Origin: Lumbricus terrestris
Taxonomy: Eukaryota; Annelida; Clitellata; Crassiclitellata; Lumbricidae
Length of the DNA: 64,000 nt
Direction: 5' to 3'
NCBI GenBank assembly: GCA_949752735.1
Contig: OX457050.1
Coordinates: 44,342,784-44,406,783, forward strand
Both the position numbers and the translations under genes were made by a program. Under the pieces are notes generated by a model. The model ran no database searches, had not been told where the DNA came from, and worked only from the letters and a program-made list of their open reading frames with translations. Every line of letters starts with the position of its first letter. The first letter of the stretch is position 1. Shown here piece after piece: positions 1-12,059 of this stretch.

Positions 1-851
1 AATAGGTATATATATATATGCTTATTGCACATAATTTTATCGCGATGGATCTTAACCTTTAGTCGACAGGGAGATAAAAACCATAGATCAAAATGTCAGT
101 TATAGTACTTTTCAGTTCAACTTATGGAGACTTGATAATGCCATTGAGTTCATGTACAAAAGACAATGTAAATTATCTGCTCTTGTGTGCTAAAGAACAA
201 AGGCTATGATAGCACACACGCTGACTTGCGATGTGTGCTCGACACGGTCTTCACATCGTCTACAGAGGACTCTAGAAAATAGCTGTGCGAACTTCAACGC
301 TGAATGCAATCGACAAAGGCTACCATGCCTGTATTTTTTAATTGTAGGCCTACTTGTAATCGTAGGCTACATTCATATAGCCTGTATGAATCATTATTAT
401 GGTAATAAAACACGATAATGAAATATTAGAGTGTTAAGTTTGTCAGCTAACTTGACCCAGTCAATGTAGCCTACTTGTCTTAGTTAGCAGCTCCGTTTGT
501 CCTTCAATCACTCAACCATGCAGTCTTTTTGGTCCTTCAATCGACGATCAATCAGCTAATCATGTGCCTACACTGCAGGGAAGAGCAAATTACACAGTAG
601 AGTGTCATTGAATTACAAATTACCAATTACTAAAGAAAATGAAATTGAATTACAAATTACATTGATGCAAAGCAGCAAATTGCAAATTAGGGAGAGTTGT
701 TATAAACGGACCGTTGCCTTGATTGGACCACATCCGATTCACACCTATACCAATTTAACTACGGTTCAACTGCTGTATTCTTGAACAATTGAATTGAGCA
801 AGGTTGAGTGATAGAATGACTCACTTGAATGTAAGTCTATCGGTTTAGCGG
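1..851. other. AT-rich intergenic DNA, nothing recognised
   Basis: Only short unsupported ORFs, one A/T-rich stretch with iterated AATTACAAATTA words near 605-690, and several TAGGCCTAC-type words. I see no gene, RNA or mobile element. Confidence 0.4.
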
Positions 852-1157
852 CATGGGCGCCCTTTGAATTTTTTGCAGGAGGGGTAAAACACAATGACTG
901 CGGTTTAAATTTCTAGCAAGAGATGGAAAATTTAAGGCAGAATATTGAAACACAAGCAATATATAACACAAGCATGTTTTCACAGTTTTCTAAAATGTAA
1001 ATTTCACAGTTTTACGTTGTGTATCGTTTGTAACATTTGCGCTTTAGTGCAAAGAAATTAGTCAAAACCAAAAAGTAGTAGCTAAAAATAGGAAAATCAG
1101 TTTTCTAGGGAGGGGGTGGACAAGTGCCCCTCTTGTCTCTATGTGCGGACGCCCATG
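852..1157. mobile_element. hAT-like short DNA transposon
   Basis: A 306-bp segment bounded by inverted CATGGGCG ends and flanked by a perfect 8-bp direct repeat TTTAGCGG (844-851 and 1158-1165). An 8-bp TSD and CA-type ends fit the hAT superfamily. It has no coding capacity, so it is non-autonomous. Confidence 0.75.
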
Positions 1158-1733
1158 TTTAGCGGAAAGCTACATATTTAATAAACTGCCGTTCAAGATC
1201 CATTAACGTGTAGCATTGCTGTAATTCTATTCGTTCCAAACAATGTTAGACATTTTAGATAAGTTTTAACAAATGCAATCAGATTTCCATTAATTAGAAG
1301 AATGTTTCATGTTTGAGCGACGATTAGTGATTTTACTTTAGGCCTACGACTGACGCTTGCTGAACTATCGGAGTTTAAACAGAAGTAGTCCATGTTTCCT
1401 GAAATGGACCGATAATTTTGTCATGGTATCTTACATCTAAGAACATCGGCACTTGCAGTGTTAGCCTATATAGTGCTTCTGTGAATAATGTTTAGTTAAG
1501 ATATCTGAAGTATAAGCTTAGTTGTAATCATTGTAATAATTCACCTCTTAATTAATAGCAATTGTCGGCCGTTCCATCTTTTTGTTTCACAAGTACGTAG
1601 GTGTCCCTAGCGGGGTCAGTGATCCCTTCGGGGCCCATCCTTGTGGCCATTCCCATTTGAATATGTTACATGCAATTTTGTTTGACTGTAAAAAGTGGTT
1701 GGTTAAAAAAAACAAAAAAATGATTTTATTTGA

Positions 1734-1886
1734 TACATACATACATACATACATACATACATACATACATACATACATACATACATACATACATACATAC
1801 ATACATACATACATACATACATACATACATACATACATACATACATACATACATTCATACGTACATACATACATACGTACACGTCG
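1734..1886 (+). repeat. (CATA)n microsatellite
   Basis: Perfect CATA tetranucleotide array followed by an imperfect tail with CATT and CGTA variants to about 1905. The long Tyr-His-Thr-Ile and Cys-Met-Tyr-Val ORFs through it are repeat translations, not genes. Confidence 0.97.
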
Positions 1887-1923
1887 TACATACATATATA
1901 TGTACGTATTATCTGAAAACACA

Positions 1924-2055
1924 TATCAGAACACCAGGGAGAAACCACATCAATGTCAGTTATGTCAGAAATCGTTTACTGAAGTTTGTTTTCCCAAAAT
2001 GCACATGAGATCTCATACAGGAGAAAAACAACATCTTAGAACTGAAAGGAAATAA
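1924..2055 (+). pseudogene. Orphan C2H2 zinc finger fragment
   Basis: Encodes one complete classical C2H2 finger (CQLC, 12 residues, HMRSH) with a TREKP-type linker before and TGEK after it, then stops within ten residues. Fingers of this kind bind DNA in multi-finger proteins. Here there is only one and it abuts a (CATA)n microsatellite. Neither a start codon nor other fingers are visible within 2 kb. It may be the end of a zinc-finger exon or a stranded fragment. Confidence 0.55.
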
Positions 2056-2387
2056 GCACATAACAAACTTTATAACACGAGCAGCTCTTCAGCAAAGCAG
2101 TTTAAAGTCAAGGATGGAACACAGACACAGAGACAGAATCTTGATTTGGAAAGGGAATTAATTGCTAACCGATCTGAACATTTCAACACAAGTACATGAC
2201 AAACCAAACGAAGGACTATAGCGGATTTCTACGTATTTTAGCGAAAATTAGCGATGGTGAATGTCTGCATAAAATTACTAGCAAAGTCAGATCGATTGTG
2301 GATAGAACTTGTGTCTTTGTCAGAATCTTTTGGATGTGGTTTATGTTGCAAATTGCTCAAAACAAAGAACTTCTAAAGCATTGCTCT

Positions 2388-3687
2388 CATGGGCGGAAAC
2401 TTAGGGGGATAGCGGGGACGGTCCCCACCAAAGTTTGTGGTGGGGGACGGAGGTGCTTATATACCCCAATATTTAAGATATATCATTATAAATTTCTACA
2501 TTGTTATCCACTGTTTTTCCCGTAATAATCAGTTTTTAGGATGACAGCCTAAAATGCTATCATTACAGTTTGCAAATTGAAAATATTTTAAAACAATGGG
2601 AGGGGACATAATTATATTTAAGTCTTAAGCCATGTCACTGAGCACTTAAATGAATAATTTTGTGAAGATAGCAGTTAGAAAAGCTACGATTACAGTGTGG
2701 AAATCCATACAATTGGGATGCGACTCTCTTAAGAATTAAACTAATGTCAAAAATCTTAGACCAAGGCTATCAGCACTGATATGATGAGCAATTTCGTCAA
2801 TATCAGCATTGAAAACCGAGTAATTTTATCAAGATGACAACTTAAATTCCTACAATTAAGAAAATGGAAATTACAAAATTTAAACAATGTCGAGATGACA
2901 TTCATTAAAGTCTTAAGCAATGAAATTTTGAGAAATTTTTTTGAGATCACATCCTAAAATGTTTCCATTACAGTGTAGAAATTTAAGAAAAATAAAACAA
3001 TGAGTGGGAAAACTTTGAAGTCTTAAACTATGATTATTAGCACTCAAATGATGAGCAATTTAGTTAAAATGACAGCCTAAAATGCTGCAATTGCAGCAGG
3101 GAGATTAAAAAATGTTCGACATGGGGACACTTTGAAGTGTTACACCAAGGCAATTAGCACAGAAATGATGAGCAATTTAGTTTAATGGCATACTAAAATG
3201 CTACAATTGCAATATGGAGATTAGAACATGTTCGACACGGGGGACACTTTGAAATCTTAGACCAAGGCTATCAGCACTGATCTGATGACCAATTTCGTCA
3301 AAATTACAGTATAAAATGCTACCATTGCAGTGTGGAAATTCAAAACAATTTGACATTGGGGAGACACTTTGTAATCTTAGACCAGGACTATAGGCACTGA
3401 AATTATGAGCAACTTCGTTAAATTGACTGCCATTGCAGTGTGGAAATTAAAAAACATTTCAACACTGGGAGGGCAGTTTCGAAGTCCTGAACCAGGACTA
3501 ATAGCACTGAAAAATTGAGCAATTTTTTTTAAATGACAGCCTGAAATGCCACAGTTGCAGCATGAAAAATAAAAAACATTCGACAATAAATTTTAGGAAG
3601 GTGTTCGGGTAAGGGTCTCGGCCTCGGCGATAGTTATACTGCCGCTCGTGCGCCCCCCCCCAAGTGCGGGCCAAGTCTCCGCCTATG
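2388..3687. mobile_element. hAT-like transposon carrying a tandem array
   Basis: Ends are inverted (CATGGGCGGAAACTT on the left, complement of CATAGGCGGAGACTT on the right) and flanked by a perfect 8-bp TSD ATTGCTCT (2380-2387, 3688-3695). Both subterminal regions are G- or C-run rich. The interior is a degenerate tandem array of about 118 bp with no transposase ORF, so it is non-autonomous. A relative of the same array sits in a different transposon at 22.8 kb. Confidence 0.75.
2540..3600. repeat. Degenerate ~118-bp tandem repeat
   Basis: The core (ATGACAGCCTAAAATGCT, then ATTGCAG..GTGGAAATT) recurs near 2548, 2665, 2950, 3076, 3194, 3312, 3428 and 3537, a spacing of about 118 bp in the clearest part. 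It is homologous to the 88-bp array at 22.8-23.4 kb in opposite orientation, and to a single unit near 6.55 kb. Confidence 0.7.
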
Positions 3688-4013
3688 ATTGCTCTATAGT
3701 CATTGACTTTCTCCACCTGAGGACGCTCGCCTGTGCTGAACTATAACTACAAATATTTACGATCAAAGCAATTTTAAATTATTGAGATAATTATGCTTCA
3801 ATGTGCATTGTAGGCCTTCAATAATATTATTATTATAAGCTTAGGCCCAATTATTATTGTTTTCTTCCACTGAATGCAACTCGTCCAAACAATAAATAGA
3901 CTGTCAAGCGTTCGTTATAACTTTTTAAATGGCTATGATTTCTCAACTCTATGGTCCACTCTATTAATCTATAAGGATGAAATTTGCATCTGGCATGCTC
4001 AGAGGTTAATCTC

Positions 4014-4465
4014 TCAACGACGATTAATTATTATAATGAACCTTATAGCATTGATAAGTTCATTCAACAGCTGAATGAAGCACTCGGAAACTTCGATAAT
4101 GGTGAGTAGTGTTCCTCCAAGAATCAGTCCCAAGGCACCACCAATGTCACACACTAATGTGAGGAAATCGTAAGCAGGATATGTTTGGATGTCGATGTAG
4201 TTCAAGTCAGAGTAGAAGATATCCAGGTAAACGAGTTCCTTGCCAAGTTTCGACATCGTCAGATTCCTTCCCTTGAATTGAGATCGCTGCCACATGTAAT
4301 TGAGGAAATGCTCTGACAGAGGACTTGTAGATATCGAGTGTGGATATGTGGCGATGTGGCACTGAAGAGGACAATCACACTTGTCAAATGTGCCGGAAGA
4401 AACTCCCCGTCTTACGACTTTTGGCACGCAGGTATAGTACTGGTCCATTGAGCAGATCTGTTTTC
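4014..4465 (-). CDS. DEG/ENaC last exon: distal ectodomain, TM2 and C-terminus
   Basis: The final exon begins after a TTTAAG acceptor (phase 1) and runs 149 codons to a stop. It holds the CDCPLQC cysteine cluster, the LVYLDIFYSDLNY strand, TM2 (LVCDIGGALGLILGGTLLTIIE) and a short tail of about 25 residues ending in NRR. The selectivity-filter tripeptide aligns to Gly-Gly-Thr. The Glu typical of the TM2 end (TIIE) is present. Confidence 0.88.
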
Positions 4466-7400
4466 CTTAAATCAATCGAACAAAACTGAATATTCAGGTA
4501 GATTCCTTCAAAAAGATAACAGTCACTGTACGTCGCTGTCATAACATATAAAAAATTCTTATAATATTATTAGCTGACTTCGATGTCTAAGCTATAGGCC
4601 TTGCTCCAACCTACGTACCAGATCTTTGTCAGCCTGCAATCGGTACTCGGACTAGTATGTGAAAAGCGGAGTGCTCTCTGTCCCGTTTACTAGTATTTAC
4701 ATTATGAAAGGCTCTGCTTTTTCTTTGACCCGACACATGGAATAACCTTCACCTTGAGCTGCGTTTGTTCCATATGTCACTCTCTAACACATTCTAGCAG
4801 CAACTGTTCTTTTACCATGCTGGAGTCGGGAGCACCTCTGAATAGTTTCAAAGGAGATGTGCTATATAAATACTTGAATGAATCAGTGAACGAATGATAA
4901 TTATATTGAAAGAATTTAAACTGCACTTTGGCTTTCATTCGACCATGAAAAAGGAAACACACAAATGTTTATATAAGCAAATACAAAACAAAGAGGAACA
5001 CATGCTGTCGTGCATACTTATTTACACACGAACATGTTTATGTAGTTGTTTATGGTGTACAACAAATTTGTTAGGGATTGACGGACAAACAGATCGAGAC
5101 AGATGTAGACATATGCAAGTAGAATGCAAGACAGAAAAGGCTAACAAACTCTGCCACTTAGGCCTATTTCGAACACATAGTTACAACCTGAATCAATTTA
5201 AATGTGTCATACCAATGGATGGATTCGTGTAACATTTACAAGCGGAAAAAACAAAATCATCCACGCACTGCATCATACACTTCTGATACGTGTAGTCTTC
5301 GCCATTGCGACAATCGCCATACGGCGCAGGCAACATAGATAGCTACAAAATATAACGAACAAAACGTTGTGCTAGCAATGCAAACAAATTCGGAATATAA
5401 TAGTAGCTGTTGGGAATCGTCTGGTAAGATGCGATTCTGAGTTAAACATTCCAAGCCATTCCTTCGACCAGTGGCGTAGACAAGGGGGTTTGGGCGGGGG
5501 GATAAACCCCGTTGGCTTAGAAAAAAGTTTTTAAAAGGTTATTTATCCACTTAAGTAAGAAAAAACAAAACAATTGTAGTAACAATTGTTCTTCTTACTT
5601 TATTCCCTTCGCTACTTTATTCCATTTTTATTTACTGTAATACTGGTGGGTTGGTGTCAGGAAGGGTGTCCGGCCAGGCTATAGCCCCCACCCCTCATCT
5701 CAAATTCCTGGCTACGCCATTGCCTTCGACCGAGTATAATACATAAGCCTAAACAGTTGTAAAAATATGACAGAAGTGTAAACATGTGCAAACAATGGTT
5801 CTGTACCCGCGCGAATCTTCAATATGAGTAAAATCCATACTGTTACATCAAACACACTGAATTATACTATTTGCTACTTGAAGAAGAAAGCACAATTTCT
5901 GTGGAGTTTAACTCACGTTTCTGAGTGAAAATGCGATGGACGTTGAAACACCCGTTCCGACTCTGAATCCCAGATCTGGCACAACAGGCTGGTCGTAGGG
6001 ATCGTGCAGGACAACCTACAAGGCAGCAAACGTTTGAAAGTTAATTAATTTAAAATTTTAATTAAACGCAGAAAAGAAGTGGGCCAGTGATATTTTCGTT
6101 AACGGAAATAGAAATTAGAAGTAAAATTATTAATTTTCGTTAACGAGAATAAGAACGAAAATTGGGAATTATTCTGAGAACGAGAATAGAATTAGAACTG
6201 AAATAGGCCTCAGAGAACTGAAATATGAAAAGAAATAGAAATTATTTTCAGAACGAAAATTATTACACTTTCATGATTTTTGTGATTCGTTGCCTGTGCA
6301 AGTCATCTGTGTAAGTCAGACAATCCCTTAGTGGGCTATATTATTATTCGTTAAACTTTAATCTGCATTTTCACACACGCTCTTAAAGTTAGCATCCACT
6401 TTAAACGTTATCGGAGTGAGGCTTGACACGACACTGTCAATGGACACTCACATTAAATGGATAAACAGACGAAGAGAGGGGCATTATTTTATTGAAGTAC
6501 TCTAGGCCTACCACGTCTCTGGGCACTGAAATAATTAGCAATTATTTTTTTTTTAATAAGATGACATCCTAAAATCCAACAATTACTATGCCTATTTGGA
6601 AAATAAATAAATAAACAATGGGGAAACCATTAATGAAGTCTTGAATCATGTCTCTCAAAAATTATATAATGAGAAATCTGGTTGCTATGAGAGTGTATCA
6701 ATTTGAAAAATTTTGAAGAAAGTATCCGCCTGCGGCCTATGCCTCAATCCATGACTGTTTGGCTATGTATAAACTCATGCTAGAATCACACACTGAAAGG
6801 AACGCATTCATAATTATGACAGGCAGAAAGTAAAGCGACTCATTTCAAAGTCGTTATATGATAGTTGCCTACCTTGAATCCAACAGCTGGAGACATCGTA
6901 ACGTGACAATCAGATTGGTTGACCCACAGCACAAGACGAAGCCCGGAATTCGCTCCAGGCTGAGTCGTCACGTAGTTTGCCGTAACTTAAATTTCAAAGA
7001 TAAATCTTCTAAAAGTTTACAAATCATGTAGACCTATTAACCTTTTACCCGTTCATTTTTAAATTTTAAGCCCGTTGACAGCACTGGACATTGTCTGGTT
7101 TGTGTTCTGTCAATTGTCACGCGACACAGACGTCATTGTTGAATTGGAATGGAATCGAGTAATCAGAATTCAGATCCGAACTGGTTGTTTTGGTCCAGGC
7201 ATCTAAGAATGTTCAGCCATTTTAGCACATAATTACATGTAGGCCTATGTGCTAATGTATATAGCTTTTTCAGGTTCGCCAAGGACCGTAGCATGCTTAC
7301 CTGGGTTGAACGACAGACAATATCCAAGACCCGTCGTTATCTCTTTTAGCGCATCACTTGAATGGCAAGGTCGATTCCCGAATGTACACTGAAATATTGA

Positions 7401-10146
7401 CGATGTACTTTGTTAGCACTCACACAATAAATTATTATACTAAATAAAACAATAGGCGAATTAGTTTTTCGACCTGGAAACAATACAGCGGATTTTAAAA
7501 CGGTATTCATGTAGCCTATAGCCTACTTTGGATGTGAATCAAGCGATTTATTTAACGCGACCAATCGTCTTTCGACCTGGTTTGAAGTTTTCATCATTAT
7601 GAAGATCTGTCTTATTGGGCTCTTATCACTGCAAAAGGTGCAGACCATCATTAAGAGAAAAAAATCACCTTTCTAAAGGCGGAAGTCAAAATCCCAATAT
7701 ATAGCCTCCTCCTTTATACACATCTTCTGCAAATTTTTCTCAGCATGCTTATTGCTTAACTATCAAATTTGCCAGAAGAATAATTACATTGCCTTCTCTT
7801 TCTTTTGGCTGATTTTTGCTGCTTTGACTGTTCTTCTGATGGCCTATCCAAGGCCGTAGCCAGGATTTATTTCGGGGGGTGTTTCACTCACCAATTTTCC
7901 TTCCCAAAAAAACTGTGGATGATTTTTCATTCGAAATATTTCGGGGGGTGTTTTCATGGTTTTATTTCATGGTTTTCACATCATGTGCTCGTTAATGCAT
8001 TTTATTATTTTTCACATTTTCCAATTCGGGGGGTGTTCAAACACCCAAAACACCCCCCTAGCTACGGCCTTGGGCCTATCATTCTCATACCATACGAACA
8101 TGTTCCTTCCATCGATATACCTTTCATTGATAAATCCTTTTCTAATTTTCTGTTTAATTATTTTACCGCTTGCTGCCTGAAAGATGCGTGATAGACGACT
8201 TATAATATTATTATGACTGTCATAGGAAGAGTGAACTAAATTGAAACCGGGCTTGTTGTTCATGAAATTTAAAAAAAAATAACTATTATTGTGACTGGAT
8301 GCTGCTATGACAAATTTTTGATGACCAGAGTGTTAGCAGCCTATGACCATTTTCATAAGTAATATTAGTTGCCTATGATGAAGGCTACACGCACAATGTA
8401 ATTGCACGTTACGAACTGGTGAAAATGCAAATCAATGCCTATAGATAGACTAAATAATGCAATACGTGGTCTTACCTCGAGCATCCAATCTTTCGGTCTT
8501 ACAGCAATGACACTGTAGACGAACATCCAGTCCAAATCCAATGGTTGAATGTCAGGTGTTATGTTTTCGTCACCTAATCCCATATAATACGCAGGTGGAT
8601 AACGGATTGAAGCAAAGCTTTCTGCTGCCGGACCTCACAAAAAGAAAGTGAAAGAAAGAAAATGAAATGTTATAATTAGTGATGAGGTATGTACGACTTG
8701 AGTTCATAAGGCCACATGTAAATAATTTAATTAAATAGGCTGAATTATTACAATTATTGCTAGTAATTATTATTATTGCTCTAACCCCATACATATGTGA
8801 TCGCAAAGAATTAAACAAAAATCATGCACTCTAACATAATTATACTATAATAGTGCTGCCATTTTTTTGTTTTATTATATTAATTAATTAAGACTCATAT
8901 TTTCATCAACATAATGAATAATAATAATTGTACACTACTACTGTCCATGCGTTTCTAGATCCTCCATCACGTTCTTCATTCATGTCTTTTTTGGTCTTCC
9001 TCTGCTTCTCTTCCCGTCTGTTTGTCCATATAGGCTAGCACTGTCGCTGGTAGCCTTTTCTCCTCCATCCGTGTAACAGGTCCGAACACGAACATGTTAC
9101 ACGGATGGCAATAGCAGTAATTATTAAGATCGATAAACAAAATTAATAGTAATAATAATTTTAATAAAAAGCATAAGAATCGTCGCTATCACCACTATTA
9201 CTGTAGCAACTGTCCATATACCACCAGTGGCGTAACTAGGAACTCGGGGGCCCCTAGACAAAATGTGAATATTGAAATGTATTATCACTTACAGTGGCGT
9301 AACCAGGAACTCGGGGGCCCCTCTGGGGCCTCTAAACTCGGGGGCCCCCTAGACTTTGTCTACCCAGTCTACCCTATTGTTACGCCACTGTATACCACCC
9401 CTACTATAACTACTTTTACTACCTGGGTACTACATGTATATTACGCAAGGTGGAAGTACAGAGGCTTCTAACGATGCAACAAGAAGGCAGAATAATTCTA
9501 GTGGCTTCGTGAATTTAATAGGAAAACAAAACAAGCTGAATTAATTACCAAGCGACCCGACGCCTTTTTTGCTGATGATAAACTCTGGACAGATGGTGAC
9601 CGTAGGAAAGCGTAGAGATCGGTTGTAAGCCACTTGATAGTCGACGATGGTTGGATATGTCAGATAATTTGATATGCGATCGTAGACCTGGTAAACCATG
9701 AAACCCGTTCCAAACAGGAGCAGCATCGTCCACACCACCTTTCGGATGATTGATCCAAATTTGTGTGTTGATGGTTTGACCAGATAAGACAAACCTACAA
9801 TAGTTGCTTCTTCTGCAAAGATTTTCATCCTACGTCTCATTCCCATTGCCATGATCTTCAGGAAGCTCACTCTCTCATTCTCTGCTATGGTTACATTCAT
9901 CTCCTCTCTCACCTGTTCAATGACTTCGAGATTTGATTCCTCTTGATTTGTGTGGAATATGTCGTTTACCGAATTTCTCTCGGAGTTACCGGTGTTTGGT
10001 CTTGAATTGATCTGCTCTCCTTTGTCTTTAAATGACTCGCGCTGTTCCTCCTCCTCTTTTCTTTTACACCTACCAGCTGCCTCGATATCGGTTGAAACCA
10101 TTTCGTCTTCCCTCGTCATGTATTCGATCGTCAATGGATGACTCAT
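4014..10146 (-). CDS. DEG/ENaC-family sodium channel, complete 7-exon gene
   Basis: Subunit of a trimeric amiloride-sensitive-type cation channel with two membrane spans and a large Cys-rich extracellular domain. I assembled the exons from GT-AG sites and reading phase: 9549-10146, 8476-8633, 7301-7388, 6873-6985, 5917-6015, 5213-5342 and 4014-4465. All junction phases agree, giving 545 codons plus stop, a normal family length. The ATG at 10146 is preceded in frame by TAA. Visible family marks are FPTVTIC after TM1, the extracellular GFRVGTGVSTS, YGDC and CDCPLQC segments, and the TM2 block CDIGGALGLILGG. Two motif positions are unusual. The N-terminal His-Gly gating motif reads Val-Gly, and the Gly-x-Ser filter aligns with Gly-Gly-Thr. 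Ligand or gating mode cannot be read. Introns carry three short hAT-like insertions and a LINE tail. Family assignment is very likely; orthology is not resolvable here. Confidence 0.9.
4808..4895 (+). mobile_element. CR1/L2-like LINE 3' tail
   Basis: A short fragment in the channel gene intron matches the 3' end of the LINE at 34.9-35.66 kb: CTGGAGTCGGGAGCACCTCT, then GTGCTATATAAAT and degenerate GAATGAAT repeats. It is a severely 5'-truncated insertion. Confidence 0.6.
5469..5722. mobile_element. hAT-like MITE in channel intron
   Basis: A 254-bp element with inverted ends CAGTGGCGTAG / CTACGCCATTG and a perfect 8-bp TSD CCTTCGAC (5461-5468, 5723-5730). It lies in the intron between the 5213-5342 and 5917-6015 exons and is non-coding. 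Confidence 0.8.
6500..6670. repeat. Single diverged unit of the 118/88-bp repeat
   Basis: Contains the same ordered words as the array at 2.5-3.6 kb: GCACTGAAATAATTAGCAATT, GATGACATCCTAAAATCC and TTTGGAAAATAAA. It lies alone in a channel intron. Confidence 0.5.
7849..8072. mobile_element. hAT-like MITE in channel intron
   Basis: A 224-bp element with inverted ends CAAGGCCGTAGCCAGG / CTAGCTACGGCCTTG and a perfect 8-bp TSD GGCCTATC (7841-7848, 8073-8080). It has internal TTTCGGGGGGTGTT repeats and is non-coding. Confidence 0.8.
9225..9390. mobile_element. hAT-like MITE with duplicated left end
   Basis: A 166-bp element with ends CAGTGGCGTAAC / GTTACGCCACTG and a perfect 8-bp TSD TATACCAC (9217-9224, 9391-9398). 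The left terminal segment (CAGTGGCGTAAC..GGAACTCGGGGGCCCC) is repeated internally at about 9293, which suggests a truncated self-insertion or slippage. Confidence 0.8.
9549..10146 (-). CDS. DEG/ENaC exon 1: cytosolic N-terminus and TM1
   Basis: First coding exon of the channel gene, 199 codons plus one base. It encodes an acidic N-terminus of about 100 residues, then the pre-TM1 segment FAEEATIVGLSYLV, a hydrophobic TM1 (VVWTMLLLFGTGFMVYQV), and the start of the ectodomain (RFPTVTICPEF). It ends CTTG followed by gtaatt, phase 1, which joins cleanly to the acceptor at 8633. The codon before the conserved Gly of the gating motif is Val rather than His. Confidence 0.88.
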
Positions 10147-11049
10147 CTTCAATTATTTCACCTGTGGAATAAATGCAGAGCTTTCCATCAATGGTATGCT
10201 GTGCTGAAAGTAGCGTTGTTCTAAAAGTCAGGATTTTTTAGTTTCAATTATACGTTTGGTGATTAACCCCCAACTTTCGTTTAAGTTCTTATTGCTTATG
10301 TTTGCTACTCCAAATAGGCTAAGCAATAAGAATACCGGGTAGGCCTATTGTTATCGGTTAAGTTAGGTTCTAATTGTTTACTTTCGAATAATAATATTAT
10401 CATTACTTTCAGTTTCGTTGTATTTTTATGGACGAATTTTAAATGCTTTTTGGTTTCAGTTTCAGTATGCTAATTTCAGTTTTAAAAATAATAATTATGT
10501 TAGGGCAAATATATTTGCATTTGTCGTTTTAGTACTTTAACTTCAGTTAAAGATACTGCCATTGTATCGTTGTATTTATATTCTACGCAAAATAATCACT
10601 TTGTTAAATAGTTCAAGTGATCGCGTAGGCATGATAAAGTGCAACCAAGGATGCAGAGTGAAACCAGAGCAGCAATTCGATACGCTGGGCTACAGGCAGC
10701 AAGGGCAACACATCACGCAGGTAGGCATAGACAGAGGAGAATTCGGGGACTAGCCGTATCACCCAGCAGCCGAGCGCTGAACCAGATCTAATCGTCCCAT
10801 GAGGTGGAGGTCAAAGAGGACCGAGCAACAAGGGTTAATTCGACTTGTAATGCACAAGAACAATTATCGCCTCATGAGAACTGACAGAATTTGAGGAACA
10901 GCTCCGACTTGTTGCGGAACACGCAAACAACAATGCTGCGCTTGCGTTAAGAGGCGCAACAAAATAATGTAGACTATAATGAGAAAGAAAAAAAGGTTCT
11001 GAAGCAAAACAAAGGATGCAGCGTAAATCTAACAATTCATATTTGTTTA

Positions 11050-11270
11050 TTTGTAAGTGCACTTGTTATAGCGCCCAGTCAAGCACTCTACTCAGAGGCG
11101 CTCCGGTCAATGCAGATCGGACACTGCATCGGAGTTTCACGCCGAAGCGCTGAGAAATTGCGAGTGAAGGACTTGCCCAAGGTCCCTGCGGCGACTTGAA
11201 GTGGATTCAGAACCTCGAACCTTCCGGCCTCAAGGCAACGACGCAACCACTACACCACCTCGCCCCACGC
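11050..11270 (-). mobile_element. tRNA-derived SINE
   Basis: Read on the minus strand it starts with a tRNA-like head with an A box (GGTGGTGTAGTGG) and a B box (GGTTCGAGGTTC), the Pol III internal promoter. A tRNA-unrelated body follows, then a tail with GGAGCGCCTCTGAGTAG and GGGCGCTATAA. That tail is shared with the CR1/L2-like LINE at 34.9-35.66 kb, which suggests the LINE mobilises the SINE. It is not a functional tRNA gene, because no cloverleaf is closed. Confidence 0.65.
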
Positions 11271-12059
11271 ATATAATTTATTGTCAGTGTGAATAGAGAT
11301 TTACAGAAAATAGAGGAATGTCTCCAACGTCGAATCGTCACAGACCCATCAAGTCAATTATAGCTATCACCATCGTGCCGATATCAAGTTTGAACATGTC
11401 CAACCTCTTGGCATGTAGATCTAGACCTACATGTCCATAAAAGATCACATATGCTACGCAGGGCTTTTTTAACGTGCAGTTGTACACAAAAAACTATACA
11501 GTTGTAAATAACTTTGTGCATGCAGTCGCAAAAGCAATAATTATCTTATGCAGTGAAACATCAGTAAAAAGGTAACTGTCATCGGATTGGAGGTAGTTTA
11601 CCATAGAGGGACGGAATGGAATGAAATGGTTGTACAGTAAAAAAAACTTTAAAAGACGACATTATGTGTGTTTTGGGTAAGTTTAGGAGAAAATTACTGG
11701 AAAAGGTCATTAGATTTTAAAGCATGGAAGCTGGTATATTGTAGATTTCTGGCGAATGACTAACAATAAGGTCGTCAGAAATTTAGAAAATTTCGGGCAT
11801 TAAAAGGACACTAAATAAAACACTGCTGGTTGTGCAATTCTAAAAATTCCTTTTAAAATGCCCGCACGCTAAGCATGTCAGAAGAAGACTGTGCGACTGT
11901 AGTCTCCTTCTTTCCATGTCCACTCGCCAATAAACAAAACTGTCCGTGTAACCTGAGATGGCAGCCTTTAATATCAAAAGAATGCTTGAAATCATTCACT
12001 TCCCAAATGAAATGCATCACTTATTTGTTTTAACGTCAATTCATTTATGCCCGTATATA

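Noticed and set aside
1582..1948. Long Tyr-Ile-His-Thr and Cys-Met-Tyr-Val ORFs over CATA tracts (also at 32.0-32.76, 34.65-34.95, 35.39-35.97 and 37.06-37.5 kb)
   Set aside because: They are six-frame translations of the microsatellite, which has no stop codon in several frames.
6074..6262. A transposon with CAGTGATATTTTCGTT ends in the channel intron
   Set aside because: Iterated AACGAAAATT words and weak inverted ends exist, but no target duplication was found and the composition alone could produce them.
11210..11270. A tRNA gene
   Set aside because: A and B boxes are present, but acceptor and anticodon stems do not close and a long unrelated body follows, so it is a SINE.
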